Origin: Fibrobacteria bacterium
GTDB lineage: Bacteria; Fibrobacterota; Fibrobacteria; UBA11236; JADFYW01
DNA: 49,720 nt
Reading direction: 5' to 3'
Assembly (NCBI GenBank): GCA_015232855.1
Contig: JADFYW010000017.1
Span: forward strand, 1 to 49,720
Shown one piece after another: positions 1 to 6,990 of the stretch. A model generated the notes under the pieces. The model did no database searches and was not told the origin of the DNA. It saw only the letters and a list, made by a program, of their open reading frames with translations. How positions within the stretch are numbered: the first letter of the stretch is position 1; each line of letters starts with the position of its first letter. The position numbers and the translations under genes are program-made.

Positions 1-1
1 A

Positions 2-73
2 AAATCCGGAACGGGCTTTTTTGACAGCATCAAACAATCTCTTTCCAAATTCAGGAAAAAAGTATTTGGATAA
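2..73 (+). CDS. C-terminal tail of an upstream gene (partial)
   Basis: An open frame runs from the window edge to a TAA and encodes 23 residues with a basic, amphipathic end (…SLSKFRKKVFG). The composition looks like a real protein C-terminus, and the next gene lies on the same strand about 90 nt further on. No domain can be recognised from so little sequence, so the function is unknown and the coding status is itself tentative. Confidence 0.4.
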   Translation, partial: KSGTGFFDSIKQSLSKFRKKVFG

Positions 74-88
74 TTATGATGGCACATA

Positions 89-124
89 AATATCCGGTCT
101 GAATTTGAGTTCGGGCCGGATATT
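89..124 (+). other. 9-bp inverted repeat between genes
   Basis: AATATCCGG and CCGGATATT form a perfect 9-bp inverted repeat around an 18-nt loop, directly between the upstream gene tail and the J-domain gene. No T-run follows, so it is not a standard intrinsic terminator. It could be a mRNA hairpin or a protein-binding site. The outermost ATG of the J-domain frame lies immediately after it, which favours the internal start used for that gene. Confidence 0.45.
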
Positions 125-165
125 AAATGCCTGCAATGCATATTTTGTCAAAAGGAACACATGTT

Positions 166-657
166 ATGACCGAGGATTGGTATCTGATACTGGGATTATC
201 CAGGGCCGCCGATGATAAAGCGATCCGCAAACAGTATAAGCATTTGGCTAAGAAGTATCATCCAGACCGTTATGGCAAAGACCGCATACCTTTTCAAAAG
301 ATTCAGGCGGCATATGCAATTCTGGGAGACACAGAGAAAAAAAAAGAATATGACGCGATCTTGCGGATAAGCAGCACAACAAACACACTAACATCGAATA
401 TTAAAAAGCAGACCAGAGGTTCTAGAGCCGCTTTTACCCGAGAAGGAATCCCTGTTGAGCCCCTGGCATCTTCCGAATACCATGGGAATATGGCAGAATA
501 TCCCTTAACGAATCGCAGCAAGCCAAGTTGGGCTTTTACACACAACATAGAAGAAGGTGAACGGAATCAAAGGATGCACAGCCTTGAAGGTACTCCTTTT
601 GAGTATTGGCCGGAAGCCCTTTTTCAGAAATTGAGGAAAATGATGAGAGATTTTTAA
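166..657 (+). CDS. J-domain (DnaJ-like) protein
   Basis: Predicted 163-residue cytoplasmic protein with an N-terminal J domain (about residues 4-66) carrying the diagnostic HPD tripeptide at 32-34. J domains stimulate DnaK ATPase and deliver clients. The rest (about 70-163) has no Gly/Phe region and no zinc-finger repeats, so this is a type III J protein and not DnaJ itself. The start is the internal ATG preceded by AAAGGA nine bases upstream; an earlier in-frame ATG lies just after a hairpin and has no ribosome binding site. The client specificity of the C-terminal part is unknown. It precedes a diguanylate cyclase on the same strand, about 50 nt away. Confidence 0.85.
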   Translation: MTEDWYLILGLSRAADDKAIRKQYKHLAKKYHPDRYGKDRIPFQKIQAAYAILGDTEKKKEYDAILRISSTTNTLTSNIKKQTRGSRAAFTREGIPVEPLASSEYHGNMAEYPLTNRSKPSWAFTHNIEEGERNQRMHSLEGTPFEYWPEALFQKLRKMMRDF

Positions 658-705
658 ACCTAAATTTGCGGCAGTTTCCAACAACTGATCAGCAATCATT
701 TTAAA

Positions 706-1701
706 ATGAGAAAAGCAAGAATATCATCAAAAGCATTAGCGCTCTCTCGGGAAGCGAAGTTCCTAAAAAATCGCGTGCTTACTATCGAATTACTGGAAAT
801 TTTTACCGGAGAACGGGAAGGAACAGCGAAGGAAAAATCTAAGCTTAAAGCCATAACAAAAAAACTACAGAATAAAATATACATAGAAGCAGTTTATCTT
901 ATTGCTCATAAGTTTGTCGATGATGTGGCAGAGGCCCGTAAAATATTTGATGCTATTATCCGGCATAGAAACGGATTGGTTAAAATCCTCAAGCGTAATG
1001 TGAGTGTCCAGGTCGCCGCCCTTGATTACTTGCAGGATGTCTGCAATATTATAAGGCAGCCAACTATTATCGAGGCGGACGAGCTTGAGAAATTCGTCTA
1101 TCATGCTGTTTTTGATGATACTACCCAAGCCTTTGAAAAAGATATTATGGATGTGGAATTGGAAGCTGAAATTGAAAAATCCCGCCGCTTCGGAAGTATT
1201 TTCTCTCTATTTTTTATAGACCTCGATAACCTTAAAAAACTTAACGACACCTTTGGCCATGAATCAGGAACAGAGGCAATTAAATCCGTCAGCCAATTCG
1301 CCAAAAAGAATCTCAGGAAATATGATTCCATTTTCCGTTACGGTGGAGATGAGTTTGTAGTGTTACTGCCTGGGGTAGGAATTGATGCGGCTCATGAAAC
1401 CGCAAACCGTATTCGGAACATGATCTCTAGGCACCGGCCAGGAAAAGCCAAGATGCAAATAAGTGTCAGCATAGGGGTAACCGCTTTTGATAATTCAAAG
1501 ATATCGGACAGGAAATCCCTTCTTGAAGCCGCCGATACAGCATTATATGAAGCCAAACAAAAAGGCAAAAACCGTGTTTGCACATATAGATATAAAACCT
1601 CCAAAGACAGCAGATTGAGCAATTCAAACCCCAAACCCCGGAACATGAAGGGGGTAAACCCACGAAAAAAGAAACACCAAAGACGAGGAGTGGAAATATG
1701 A
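706..1701 (+). CDS. GGDEF-domain diguanylate cyclase
   Basis: A 331-residue protein predicted to make cyclic di-GMP from two GTP. The catalytic GGDEF motif is intact at residues 213-217, and an RxxD product-inhibition site (RKYD, 204-207) sits exactly five residues before it, so activity and feedback inhibition are both expected. The N-terminal 140 residues are a mainly helical region with no recognisable sensor and no membrane segment, so the enzyme looks cytosolic. The tail after about 300 is short and very basic. Its stop overlaps the next start as ATGA, which implies translational coupling to the HPF-sigma fusion protein. The ATG lacks a clear ribosome binding site. Confidence 0.9.
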   Translation: MRKARISSKALALSREAKFLKNRVLTIELLEIFTGEREGTAKEKSKLKAITKKLQNKIYIEAVYLIAHKFVDDVAEARKIFDAIIRHRNGLVKILKRNVSVQVAALDYLQDVCNIIRQPTIIEADELEKFVYHAVFDDTTQAFEKDIMDVELEAEIEKSRRFGSIFSLFFIDLDNLKKLNDTFGHESGTEAIKSVSQFAKKNLRKYDSIFRYGGDEFVVLLPGVGIDAAHETANRIRNMISRHRPGKAKMQISVSIGVTAFDNSKISDRKSLLEAADTALYEAKQKGKNRVCTYRYKTSKDSRLSNSNPKPRNMKGVNPRKKKHQRRGVEI

Positions 1702-2684
1702 AGCTGGAAATTTACGACAACAATCTGGAATTACCCTATGTAGCCGATAGTCTTATTGCAAGAAAATGCTACAAACTGGAACGTATGTTAAATAAGTTCC
1801 CGCCGGACAGCATAACCCTTACATGCGAATACAGTCCTGCCTCCCGCAAAAAGTTTTATCAACTTACCTTGGACCTGAAAGTCCCGGAAGGTGGAATTAA
1901 AGTGAATGCGGTTGAGAAATCTTTGGTGAATGTATCGGGTGCGGCTTTCAAAAAACTTTTCCGCTCGGTATCTCAATTAAAGAAGACAATGAGAAGCCGT
2001 GGTGAATATGAGCAGAAAAGCAAAACGGCAGAAAGATCATTAAAAGACACCACACTTCTTGATGATGCGCGTATAAAACTTGCGGATTTTTACGGAAAAA
2101 ATTATGGTGATTTTTACAATTATGCATTGCGTGAAATCAGGTTCATATCATACCAGGGGTATACGAAGCTGGGAAGTGTCGATGTGATTGATATACTCAA
2201 TGAAGCCCTGCTTAAAGTGGCAAACCTGTTCAACCAGGAATATGATGGTGAGAACGTAAGGCGGTTGTATTTTAAGGAAATAAAAAAAACTATTAACAGG
2301 CAGCTTAAACGGGGAGGGGTGGCGTTGGTGCCCGTTGAACAAGCCATTGAGCCTGAGGATATTGATACGGCCTATCATGAGTATTATCAGCCGGACGAGA
2401 TAATAAAGGTGGAAGATATTCTTATCGATGCCGACTCAATTCTTCCCGAGCAGAAAGTGGAATATGATGCCATTGAAAGCCACATCGATAAACTTCTGGC
2501 CCAGCTTCCAGATGAGTGGAGGAACGCCTTTATCCTCTGCGTGCGGGAAGGAATTCCTATTGAGGATATCGCCTGCAATAGAGGATTAGAACTGGAAGCT
2601 ATTAAAAAAGATTTAGAGGAAGCGAAAAACTTTATTCGACAGAAACTGGCTGATTCGGGTTTCCATTGGAATGAACAGAATTAG
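1698..2684 (+). CDS. HPF/RaiA-like domain fused to sigma-70-like regions 2 and 4
   Basis: A 328-residue protein of unusual architecture. Residues 1-105 resemble the ribosome hibernation factor fold (HPF/RaiA, S30AE): a short beta-alpha unit, a strand reading YQLTLDLKVPEGG, then a helix ending in a basic SQLKKTMRSRG segment. After a linker, residues 125-205 resemble sigma region 2 of ECF factors (DVIDILNEALLKVANLF; FKEIKKTINRQLKR). Residues 262-318 resemble region 4 (LLAQLPDEWRNAFIL followed by a helix-turn-helix-like stretch). It could be a ribosome-binding sigma factor, or a hibernation factor that reuses a sigma scaffold without binding polymerase. The match was made by eye. ATGA overlap with the diguanylate cyclase gene ties the two together. 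Confidence 0.7.
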   Translation: MKLEIYDNNLELPYVADSLIARKCYKLERMLNKFPPDSITLTCEYSPASRKKFYQLTLDLKVPEGGIKVNAVEKSLVNVSGAAFKKLFRSVSQLKKTMRSRGEYEQKSKTAERSLKDTTLLDDARIKLADFYGKNYGDFYNYALREIRFISYQGYTKLGSVDVIDILNEALLKVANLFNQEYDGENVRRLYFKEIKKTINRQLKRGGVALVPVEQAIEPEDIDTAYHEYYQPDEIIKVEDILIDADSILPEQKVEYDAIESHIDKLLAQLPDEWRNAFILCVREGIPIEDIACNRGLELEAIKKDLEEAKNFIRQKLADSGFHWNEQN

Positions 2685-2804
2685 ATAGAGGATCGTTTCA
2701 TTCTAAAACAGTAATTATTCCAGACACAATCGCCGTTTTTTCAAAATAAAACAGCTTTTTGCACAAAATCGCCCATTTCGATTGTTTTAAAATAAGGTGC
2801 TTTT

Positions 2805-2818
2805 GGCATGTAATTTGC
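2805..2818 (+). promoter_or_regulatory. sigma-54 (RpoN) promoter, GG-N10-GC
   Basis: TTGGCATG, then TAAT, then TTGCAT matches the sigma-54 consensus (TTGGCAYR-N5-TTGCW), with GG and GC separated by exactly 10 nt. Transcription should begin about 12 nt past the GC, near 2830, and read into the small membrane ORF, htrA-like protease and LEA-like genes. No enhancer-binding protein gene is in the window. This is one of the clearest promoter matches in the segment. Confidence 0.7.
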
Positions 2819-2868
2819 ATACCCGATAGAATAAATAATCGAGCAAATTGGCTCTTAACAAAACAGGC

Positions 2869-2906
2869 TTCGTCCTCCTTCGATCTGTGGACTGCGGGGG
2901 ACTACG
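2869..2906 (+). repeat. Hairpin-forming intergenic element, copy 1
   Basis: GTCCTCC (2872-2878) can pair with GGGGGAC (2896-2902), including one G-T pair. On the minus strand its ends read CGGCGTAGTC and CGAAGGAGGAC. A second element upstream of the LEA-like gene has CGTCGTAGCC and CGAAGACGGAC in the same order. Both sit just ahead of strong ribosome binding sites in the same transcription unit, so they may be copies of one short mobile or regulatory repeat. Confidence 0.4.
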
Positions 2907-2928
2907 CCGATTAAAAAGGAGGGTTGAA

Positions 2929-3375
2929 ATGCTGAATTCCATAAGCACAACTGAAGTAATAACCGGGTTGAATAAGATACGGACGAGAATTATTTTGAGC
3001 AGCTTCTTAACGCTCTTGTTTTTGATTATCAATGTGTTTGGTTACGCTGGCCTCAATGGACCTAAGCCTGTATTAGCGACCGCTGTAAAAGGAACTGGGC
3101 AATCCGGAATATTCAGTCCTGATGCATTGCGATATAAAGGAAATAAGGTAAAGAAAAGGATTTCATTAAATGTGAGTTCATATATTGCCAGAGACAGAAC
3201 TCTGGCATTACGGCCCTCCCAGTCTTTCAGGCATTTACATAAGTCACCCTTACGCAAAAATAACCATGGCCAGTGGCCTTTTACTTCAACCGCAGCAATA
3301 TCGCCAAACCGGCGGGAAATACTGTCAGGTGAAAGGCATGCATCTGGAGAAAAAGAATCTGCACAAGACCATTAG
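2929..3375 (+). CDS. Small single-span membrane protein, unknown
   Basis: Begins at an ATG with a very strong ribosome binding site (AAGGAGGG, five bases before). The 148-residue product has one hydrophobic segment at about residues 22-43 (IILSSFLTLLFLIINVFGYAG), which may be an uncleaved anchor or a signal peptide. The rest is polar and basic with no recognisable fold. The second half looks low quality as protein; another frame stays open alongside it, so a frameshift or a degenerate 3' half is possible. It is the first ORF after the sigma-54 promoter and lies 23 nt before the protease gene. Function unknown. Confidence 0.5.
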   Translation: MLNSISTTEVITGLNKIRTRIILSSFLTLLFLIINVFGYAGLNGPKPVLATAVKGTGQSGIFSPDALRYKGNKVKKRISLNVSSYIARDRTLALRPSQSFRHLHKSPLRKNNHGQWPFTSTAAISPNRREILSGERHASGEKESAQDH

Positions 3376-3398
3376 AAGTTTTAAAGGAGGAACTATTC

Positions 3399-4934
3399 AT
3401 GAAAAGCACATTTCTTATAATAAAATTCTCCCTTATCTTGGTTATGTCTTTTTCTTTGGGAAGTTGCAATGATTTAAAAGGCAAAATTGATGATCTGGCA
3501 AAACTCGATTCTGACAAAGAAAAAACTGTACAGGGAAATGGAACCGGGAAAGAATCTGAGTCCACTGGACCTTCTATAATTTCCGCAAAGGAACAATCAG
3601 ACAAAGTTGTAGCGGTAGTAAAAAAGGTTATGCCAAGTGTGGTATCGGTACATTCAGAAAAAATAATTGAAGTTCATCCGCGACAGTATTTTAATCCCTT
3701 TGAAGATTTCTTTCATTTCTTTGACAGGCCGTTTAATGACCCCTTTCATAATAACAGACGGTATCAGCAACCGAAGCCAGAGCCGAGAAAACACAAACAA
3801 CAAGGCCTTGGGTCCGGTGTAATTGTCAGCAAAGAAGGACATGTTATTACGAATCATCATGTAGCGGGTGAAGCTGATAATATTCAGCTTACCTTACCAG
3901 ATGAAAGGGAGTTTAGTGCAGAAGTTGTTGGTTCGGATAAAATGTCTGACATCGCGGTGTTGAAAATCAAGGACCCTCCTGACGATCTGCCTGTAGCGGA
4001 AATGGGGAATTCAGATGAATTGGATATAGGAGAAACAGTCATTGCTATTGGAAGTCCATTCGGATATTCAAATACGGTGACAAAAGGTATCATAAGCGCC
4101 AAAGGAAGAGCCGTGGGGCTCAACTCTTATGAGAACTATTTGCAGACCGACGCATCCATTAATCCAGGCAATAGCGGTGGTGCTCTGATAAACCTTGAAG
4201 GCGAACTTGTAGGGATAAATACAGCAATTGCTTCCAGAACTGGAGCCAGTCACGGTATTGGCTTTGCCATTCCCATAAACATGGCCAAAGAAATAATGGA
4301 TGATTTAATGGACAAGGGCCATGTGGAACGAGGTTACCTGGGAGTGTATCTGCAGGATGTAGATCAGAACCTTGCAAATGCCTTGGGGCTGGATAATGGT
4401 AAGGGGGCTTTGGTAACCAGCGTAATTGAGGACTCTCCGGCGAAAAAAGCTGGCTTTAAAGAGAGTGATGTCATTTTAAAAATTGATGGAAAAAAGGTGA
4501 AGAATGTAAATGAAGCAAGAAACAAAGTGGCGCTGCTCCAGCCGAAAAAGAAATACAGTTTTAAAATTTTAAGGGAAGGCAAGGAGCTTACTTTAAAAGT
4601 CAAAATGGGAAAACGCGAAGAAGATGAAAAAGTAGGCTCTAGGGATAAAAAGTCCGGTGACCTGGGCCTTTCCTTGGAAAATGTGACTCAAAACCATGTT
4701 CAGCGATATAGGTTAAATGTAAATACCGGTGTAGTGGTCACCTATGTGGAAGCAGGCTCGCCAGCAGATAATGCAGGGATTGCCGAAGGTGATATCATCT
4801 TACAGGTAGGTCGTGAGACTATTAGCGATCCAGGAAATTTCAAAAAAGCGATCAAGAAAGCTGGAAAAAGTACTGTACTAATTCTTGCTGACAGACGCGG
4901 GCGGAAAATGTATTTGGGCTTAAACATAAAGTAA
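3399..4934 (+). CDS. HtrA/DegP-family periplasmic serine protease, lipoprotein form
   Basis: A 511-residue Do-type protease for envelope protein quality control. The catalytic triad is visible: His154 (TNHHVAG), Asp184 (SDIAVLKI) and Ser259 (GNSGGAL). Two PDZ domains follow, at about 311-405 and 424-511. The N-terminus ends in a lipobox (LGSC, Cys23), so the enzyme should be lipid-anchored rather than freely soluble like E. coli DegP. Between anchor and protease lies a charged linker and a region rich in Phe, His, Asn and Pro (about 90-130), the position of the LA loop. The ribosome binding site AAAGGAGG is near consensus. It lies downstream of the sigma-54 promoter and ahead of the LEA-like gene. 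Confidence 0.95.
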   Translation: MKSTFLIIKFSLILVMSFSLGSCNDLKGKIDDLAKLDSDKEKTVQGNGTGKESESTGPSIISAKEQSDKVVAVVKKVMPSVVSVHSEKIIEVHPRQYFNPFEDFFHFFDRPFNDPFHNNRRYQQPKPEPRKHKQQGLGSGVIVSKEGHVITNHHVAGEADNIQLTLPDEREFSAEVVGSDKMSDIAVLKIKDPPDDLPVAEMGNSDELDIGETVIAIGSPFGYSNTVTKGIISAKGRAVGLNSYENYLQTDASINPGNSGGALINLEGELVGINTAIASRTGASHGIGFAIPINMAKEIMDDLMDKGHVERGYLGVYLQDVDQNLANALGLDNGKGALVTSVIEDSPAKKAGFKESDVILKIDGKKVKNVNEARNKVALLQPKKKYSFKILREGKELTLKVKMGKREEDEKVGSRDKKSGDLGLSLENVTQNHVQRYRLNVNTGVVVTYVEAGSPADNAGIAEGDIILQVGRETISDPGNFKKAIKKAGKSTVLILADRRGRKMYLGLNIK

Positions 4935-4954
4935 ACTCAGGCTGTCTTTGTGTC

Positions 4955-4985
4955 CGTCTTCGCTAGCCATCAGCTGGCTACGACG
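4955..4985 (+). repeat. Hairpin-forming intergenic element, copy 2
   Basis: TAGCCA (4964-4969) and TGGCTA (4975-4980) form a tight stem with a 5-nt loop, and the flanking CGTC and GACG extend it across an asymmetric internal loop. The end sequences resemble those of the element upstream of the small membrane ORF. It lies between the protease stop and the strong ribosome binding site of the LEA-like gene, so it could also protect or divide the operon mRNA. Confidence 0.4.
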
Positions 4986-5017
4986 TAGCACATCGCTGGG
5001 CCTGAAAGGAGGTATAT

Positions 5018-5482
5018 ATGACTGAGCAAAGTAAGATAACCATAGCAGTTCGTGATGCTATCGTTAAGGTGGCGGAAAAAGGTGAAAATATCACTTTGAA
5101 CGTGGCAAGCATTACGAGGGAGACAGTATCTCAAGCGATGCAAAAACTTGAACCCCAAAAAGAAAAAATCGAAAAATTAGTTGGTGAGGTAATGGACGGA
5201 GTGAAAGCAGCCAGCAGAGAATCAAAAGTTAAACTGATTGAAATTATGGACCACGCAATCGAGGGTATTTCTGTGGGAGCGAGAACAGCCAATAAGCAAA
5301 CACAGGAATATGCCAGAAAGGCTGCGGAAACGACCCTTGGTGTGTTGAAGGAAACTGGAGAAACAGCCAAGGAAGTGATTAAGGGTGTCCAGGAGGGAGT
5401 TAAAGAAGTAGTCAATAAAAAGAAAAATGAAAAACTGATAAAGAAAGTTAGTCTATTCACCATAATCCGAAGAAAAAAATGA
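5018..5482 (+). CDS. LEA-like, helical repetitive protein of unknown function
   Basis: A 154-residue, highly charged protein with almost no Cys, Trp or Pro. It is predicted to be nearly all helix, with 11-residue-like periodic segments (for example QEYARKAAETTLGVLKETG, ETAKEVIKGVQEGVKEV) typical of LEA-, phasin- or apolipoprotein-like amphipathic helices. There is no signal peptide and the C-terminus is basic (RRKK). The start is fixed by AAAGGAGG. By position it is the third gene after the sigma-54 promoter, beside the envelope protease, so a stress-protection or membrane/polymer-coating role is plausible but unproven. Confidence 0.7.
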   Translation: MTEQSKITIAVRDAIVKVAEKGENITLNVASITRETVSQAMQKLEPQKEKIEKLVGEVMDGVKAASRESKVKLIEIMDHAIEGISVGARTANKQTQEYARKAAETTLGVLKETGETAKEVIKGVQEGVKEVVNKKKNEKLIKKVSLFTIIRRKK

Positions 5483-6011
5483 CGTTTTCCTTTGGGTAAA
5501 ATGGAACCAAACAGATGGCTCTCATTGAATTGGGAGACATTGGCCTTTATAAGTAAAGAGGAAGACAAATCAAGCAAGAAGCGCTTGAAAAATTACGAGA
5601 TATAAAAATGCCTAGGGAGTATCTATTAGCCGCTTGAATTTTTCCCGTCTTGTGGGAAATGTGGATTGAATATACCGAAATCTGATAAATAGTACTAAAT
5701 CCACCCCTCCAATAGACATATCAGCACTGTCGAGTTTGGTATTTTTCTAAATTCGACGATCAAATCAAAATGAAGTAAAAATGCTGGTATCTATAAAAAT
5801 TCTCCTCTTTTCTGTTTTCAATACCAGGGATACCTTATACGGACAGGATATCAGAAACTGAATAGAACTTGTAACCGCGGATGGAGTTTTTTTTAGAAAT
5901 ATTTGGCTAAAGCTTCGTAGAAATGATTTTAACTTTTTTTGGGGGGGACTTTTCAAAAAGAATTAGAACAGGGATAAATGAATAATATTTGAGAATAATG
6001 AATGAACGCAC
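5483..6011. other. Gene-poor stretch with hairpins and homopolymers
   Basis: I see no supportable gene here; open frames are short and lack ribosome binding sites. It holds TTTCCC/GGGAAA (5641-5659, 7-nt loop), a 9-bp stem GTCGAGTTT/AAATTCGAC (5729-5757, one G-T pair) and T7 followed directly by G7 (5934-5947). It ends at the attC-like site, so it could be the decayed body of a previous gene cassette. Confidence 0.5.
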
Positions 6012-6093
6012 ATTTAACAAACGGCTGCACACCGACCAAGCCCGATTTAATTGAATTAGTTAGCGGGCTTGGCGGGTGAGCCTTGCGTTATCT
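6012..6093 (+). other. Integron attC-like recombination site
   Basis: An 82-nt imperfect palindrome with attC-type layout. The left end ATTTAAC fits R'' (RYYYAAC). The arms AACGG…GGCT…CACC…CCAAGCCCG pair in order with CGGGCTTGG…GGTG…AGCC…CGTT, including a perfect 9-bp inner stem (6036-6044 with 6064-6072) and unpaired bases in the left arm. The right end is GTTATCT, where R' expects GTTRRRY, so that end is imperfect. A toxin-antitoxin pair, a common cassette passenger, follows at once. No integrase gene is in the window, so this would be an orphan site. Confidence 0.55.
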
Positions 6094-6104
6094 GGGAAAA
6101 ACAC

Positions 6105-6133
6105 TTGACAACCCAGTCTTTTTAAGGTACCAT
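6105..6133 (+). promoter_or_regulatory. Sigma-70-type promoter of the toxin-antitoxin pair
   Basis: A perfect -35 (TTGACA, 6105-6110) lies 17 nt before TACCAT (6128-6133, four of six matches to TATAAT). Transcription would start near 6140, just before the GGAGG site of the antitoxin gene. The promoter is just inside the right end of the attC-like site, so the pair carries its own promoter, as cassette toxin-antitoxin modules often do. Confidence 0.65.
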
Positions 6134-6151
6134 ATTAAGACTGGAGGTGTT

Positions 6152-6430
6152 ATGAAACTAAAAGAAGATATCAAGCCAATTTCTTATATCAAAACCAATG
6201 CGGCAAATGTTCTTAAAAGTATAAACGCCAATCATCGACCTGTCATCATAACTCAAAACGGCGAAGCAAAAGGCGTAATCCTGGATACGGAAACATACGA
6301 AGATATGCGATCCGCTTTAGGATTAATGAAAGTAGTTTCCCAGGCAGAGGATAATATTGCAGATAAAAAACTTATAAAGCATAACCTGGTTTTTGGAAAA
6401 ATTGAAAAGAAATTAAAAAATGGGAAATAA
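6152..6430 (+). CDS. Phd/YefM-family antitoxin
   Basis: A 92-residue antitoxin. The N-terminal half is Phd/YefM-like (SYIKTNAANVLKSI … RPVIITQNGEAKGVILD), the dimerising DNA-binding part that normally represses the operon; the charged C-terminal part should wrap the toxin. The start is the ATG behind GGAGG, downstream of the promoter. An upstream in-frame start would lie inside the attC-like palindrome and ahead of the promoter, so it is unlikely. The last 11 bases overlap the toxin gene. Confidence 0.88.
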   Translation: MKLKEDIKPISYIKTNAANVLKSINANHRPVIITQNGEAKGVILDTETYEDMRSALGLMKVVSQAEDNIADKKLIKHNLVFGKIEKKLKNGK

Positions 6431-6755
6431 CAAATTTGAAATTCTTTGGACAGAAGTAGCGGAATCCGATCTATCAGAGATTATCGAATTTATTGCACAA
6501 GACAGCACAAATATGGCGCTAAAGATTCTTGCTAAAATTAAAGTTAAAACTTCCCAATTAAATCATTCCCCTGAGCGGGGCCGCGTTGTCCCAGAATTTA
6601 AGAAATTCAATATAAATTCGATTCGTGAATTAATTGAATCACCGTGGCGCATATTCTATAAACTTGAAGGAAGTATCGTTTATATCCTTTGCGTTATAGA
6701 CAGCCGAAGAAATGTCGAGGATATATTACTTAATCGGTTTTTAAGGGGAAAATAA
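6420..6755 (+). CDS. RelE/ParE-family toxin
   Basis: A 111-residue toxin of the RelE/ParE superfamily: an N-terminal helical pair (EVAESDLSEIIEFIAQD), a central GRVVPEF segment, RELIESPWRIFYKL and a C-terminal strand (YILCVIDSRRN). RelE members cleave mRNA on the ribosome and ParE members poison gyrase; sequence alone does not decide which. Residues of the RIFYKL and RR segments are the likely active site if it is RelE-like. The start overlaps the antitoxin end by 11 nt, typical of coupled toxin synthesis. Length and motifs look intact. Confidence 0.88.
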   Translation: MGNNKFEILWTEVAESDLSEIIEFIAQDSTNMALKILAKIKVKTSQLNHSPERGRVVPEFKKFNINSIRELIESPWRIFYKLEGSIVYILCVIDSRRNVEDILLNRFLRGK

Positions 6756-6990
6756 ACCAGATAACAAGCGGATGAAGACGGATGGCCTGAAGCATATTTT
6801 ACCGGGTAACGACCGTGGCTTATCCTTGACATTAGTTGCATATATAAAGGTGGTGTCGATATATACATCAATAACTTACTAAACCTTGTATGTTCCTGTA
6901 AGACCCTATCGTGAGGCATACCCATCTGTTTGTCAGGACTTTAATTGGTCAGTATATAACCGAGGAATGTTACTTGGACGAAAACACCTT
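6756..6990. other. Intergenic region after the toxin gene
   Basis: No gene is supported. ATAACAAGCGGATG (from 6761) starts like an attC left end, but I could not find a convincing matching right arm; TTATCC near 6820 is at most a decayed partner. A perfect TTGACA occurs at 6826-6831 without a -10 at the right distance. This may be the worn right edge of a cassette. Confidence 0.35.

Noticed and set aside
3185..3472. Frame overlapping the small membrane ORF and the htrA-like start
   Set aside because: It runs into the lipoprotein signal of the protease in another frame and has no ribosome binding site. Kept only as a hint of a frameshift.
5507..5640. Short frames with partial peptide-like sequence after the LEA-like gene
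   Set aside because: Interrupted by stops and without start signals; not enough to call a pseudogene.
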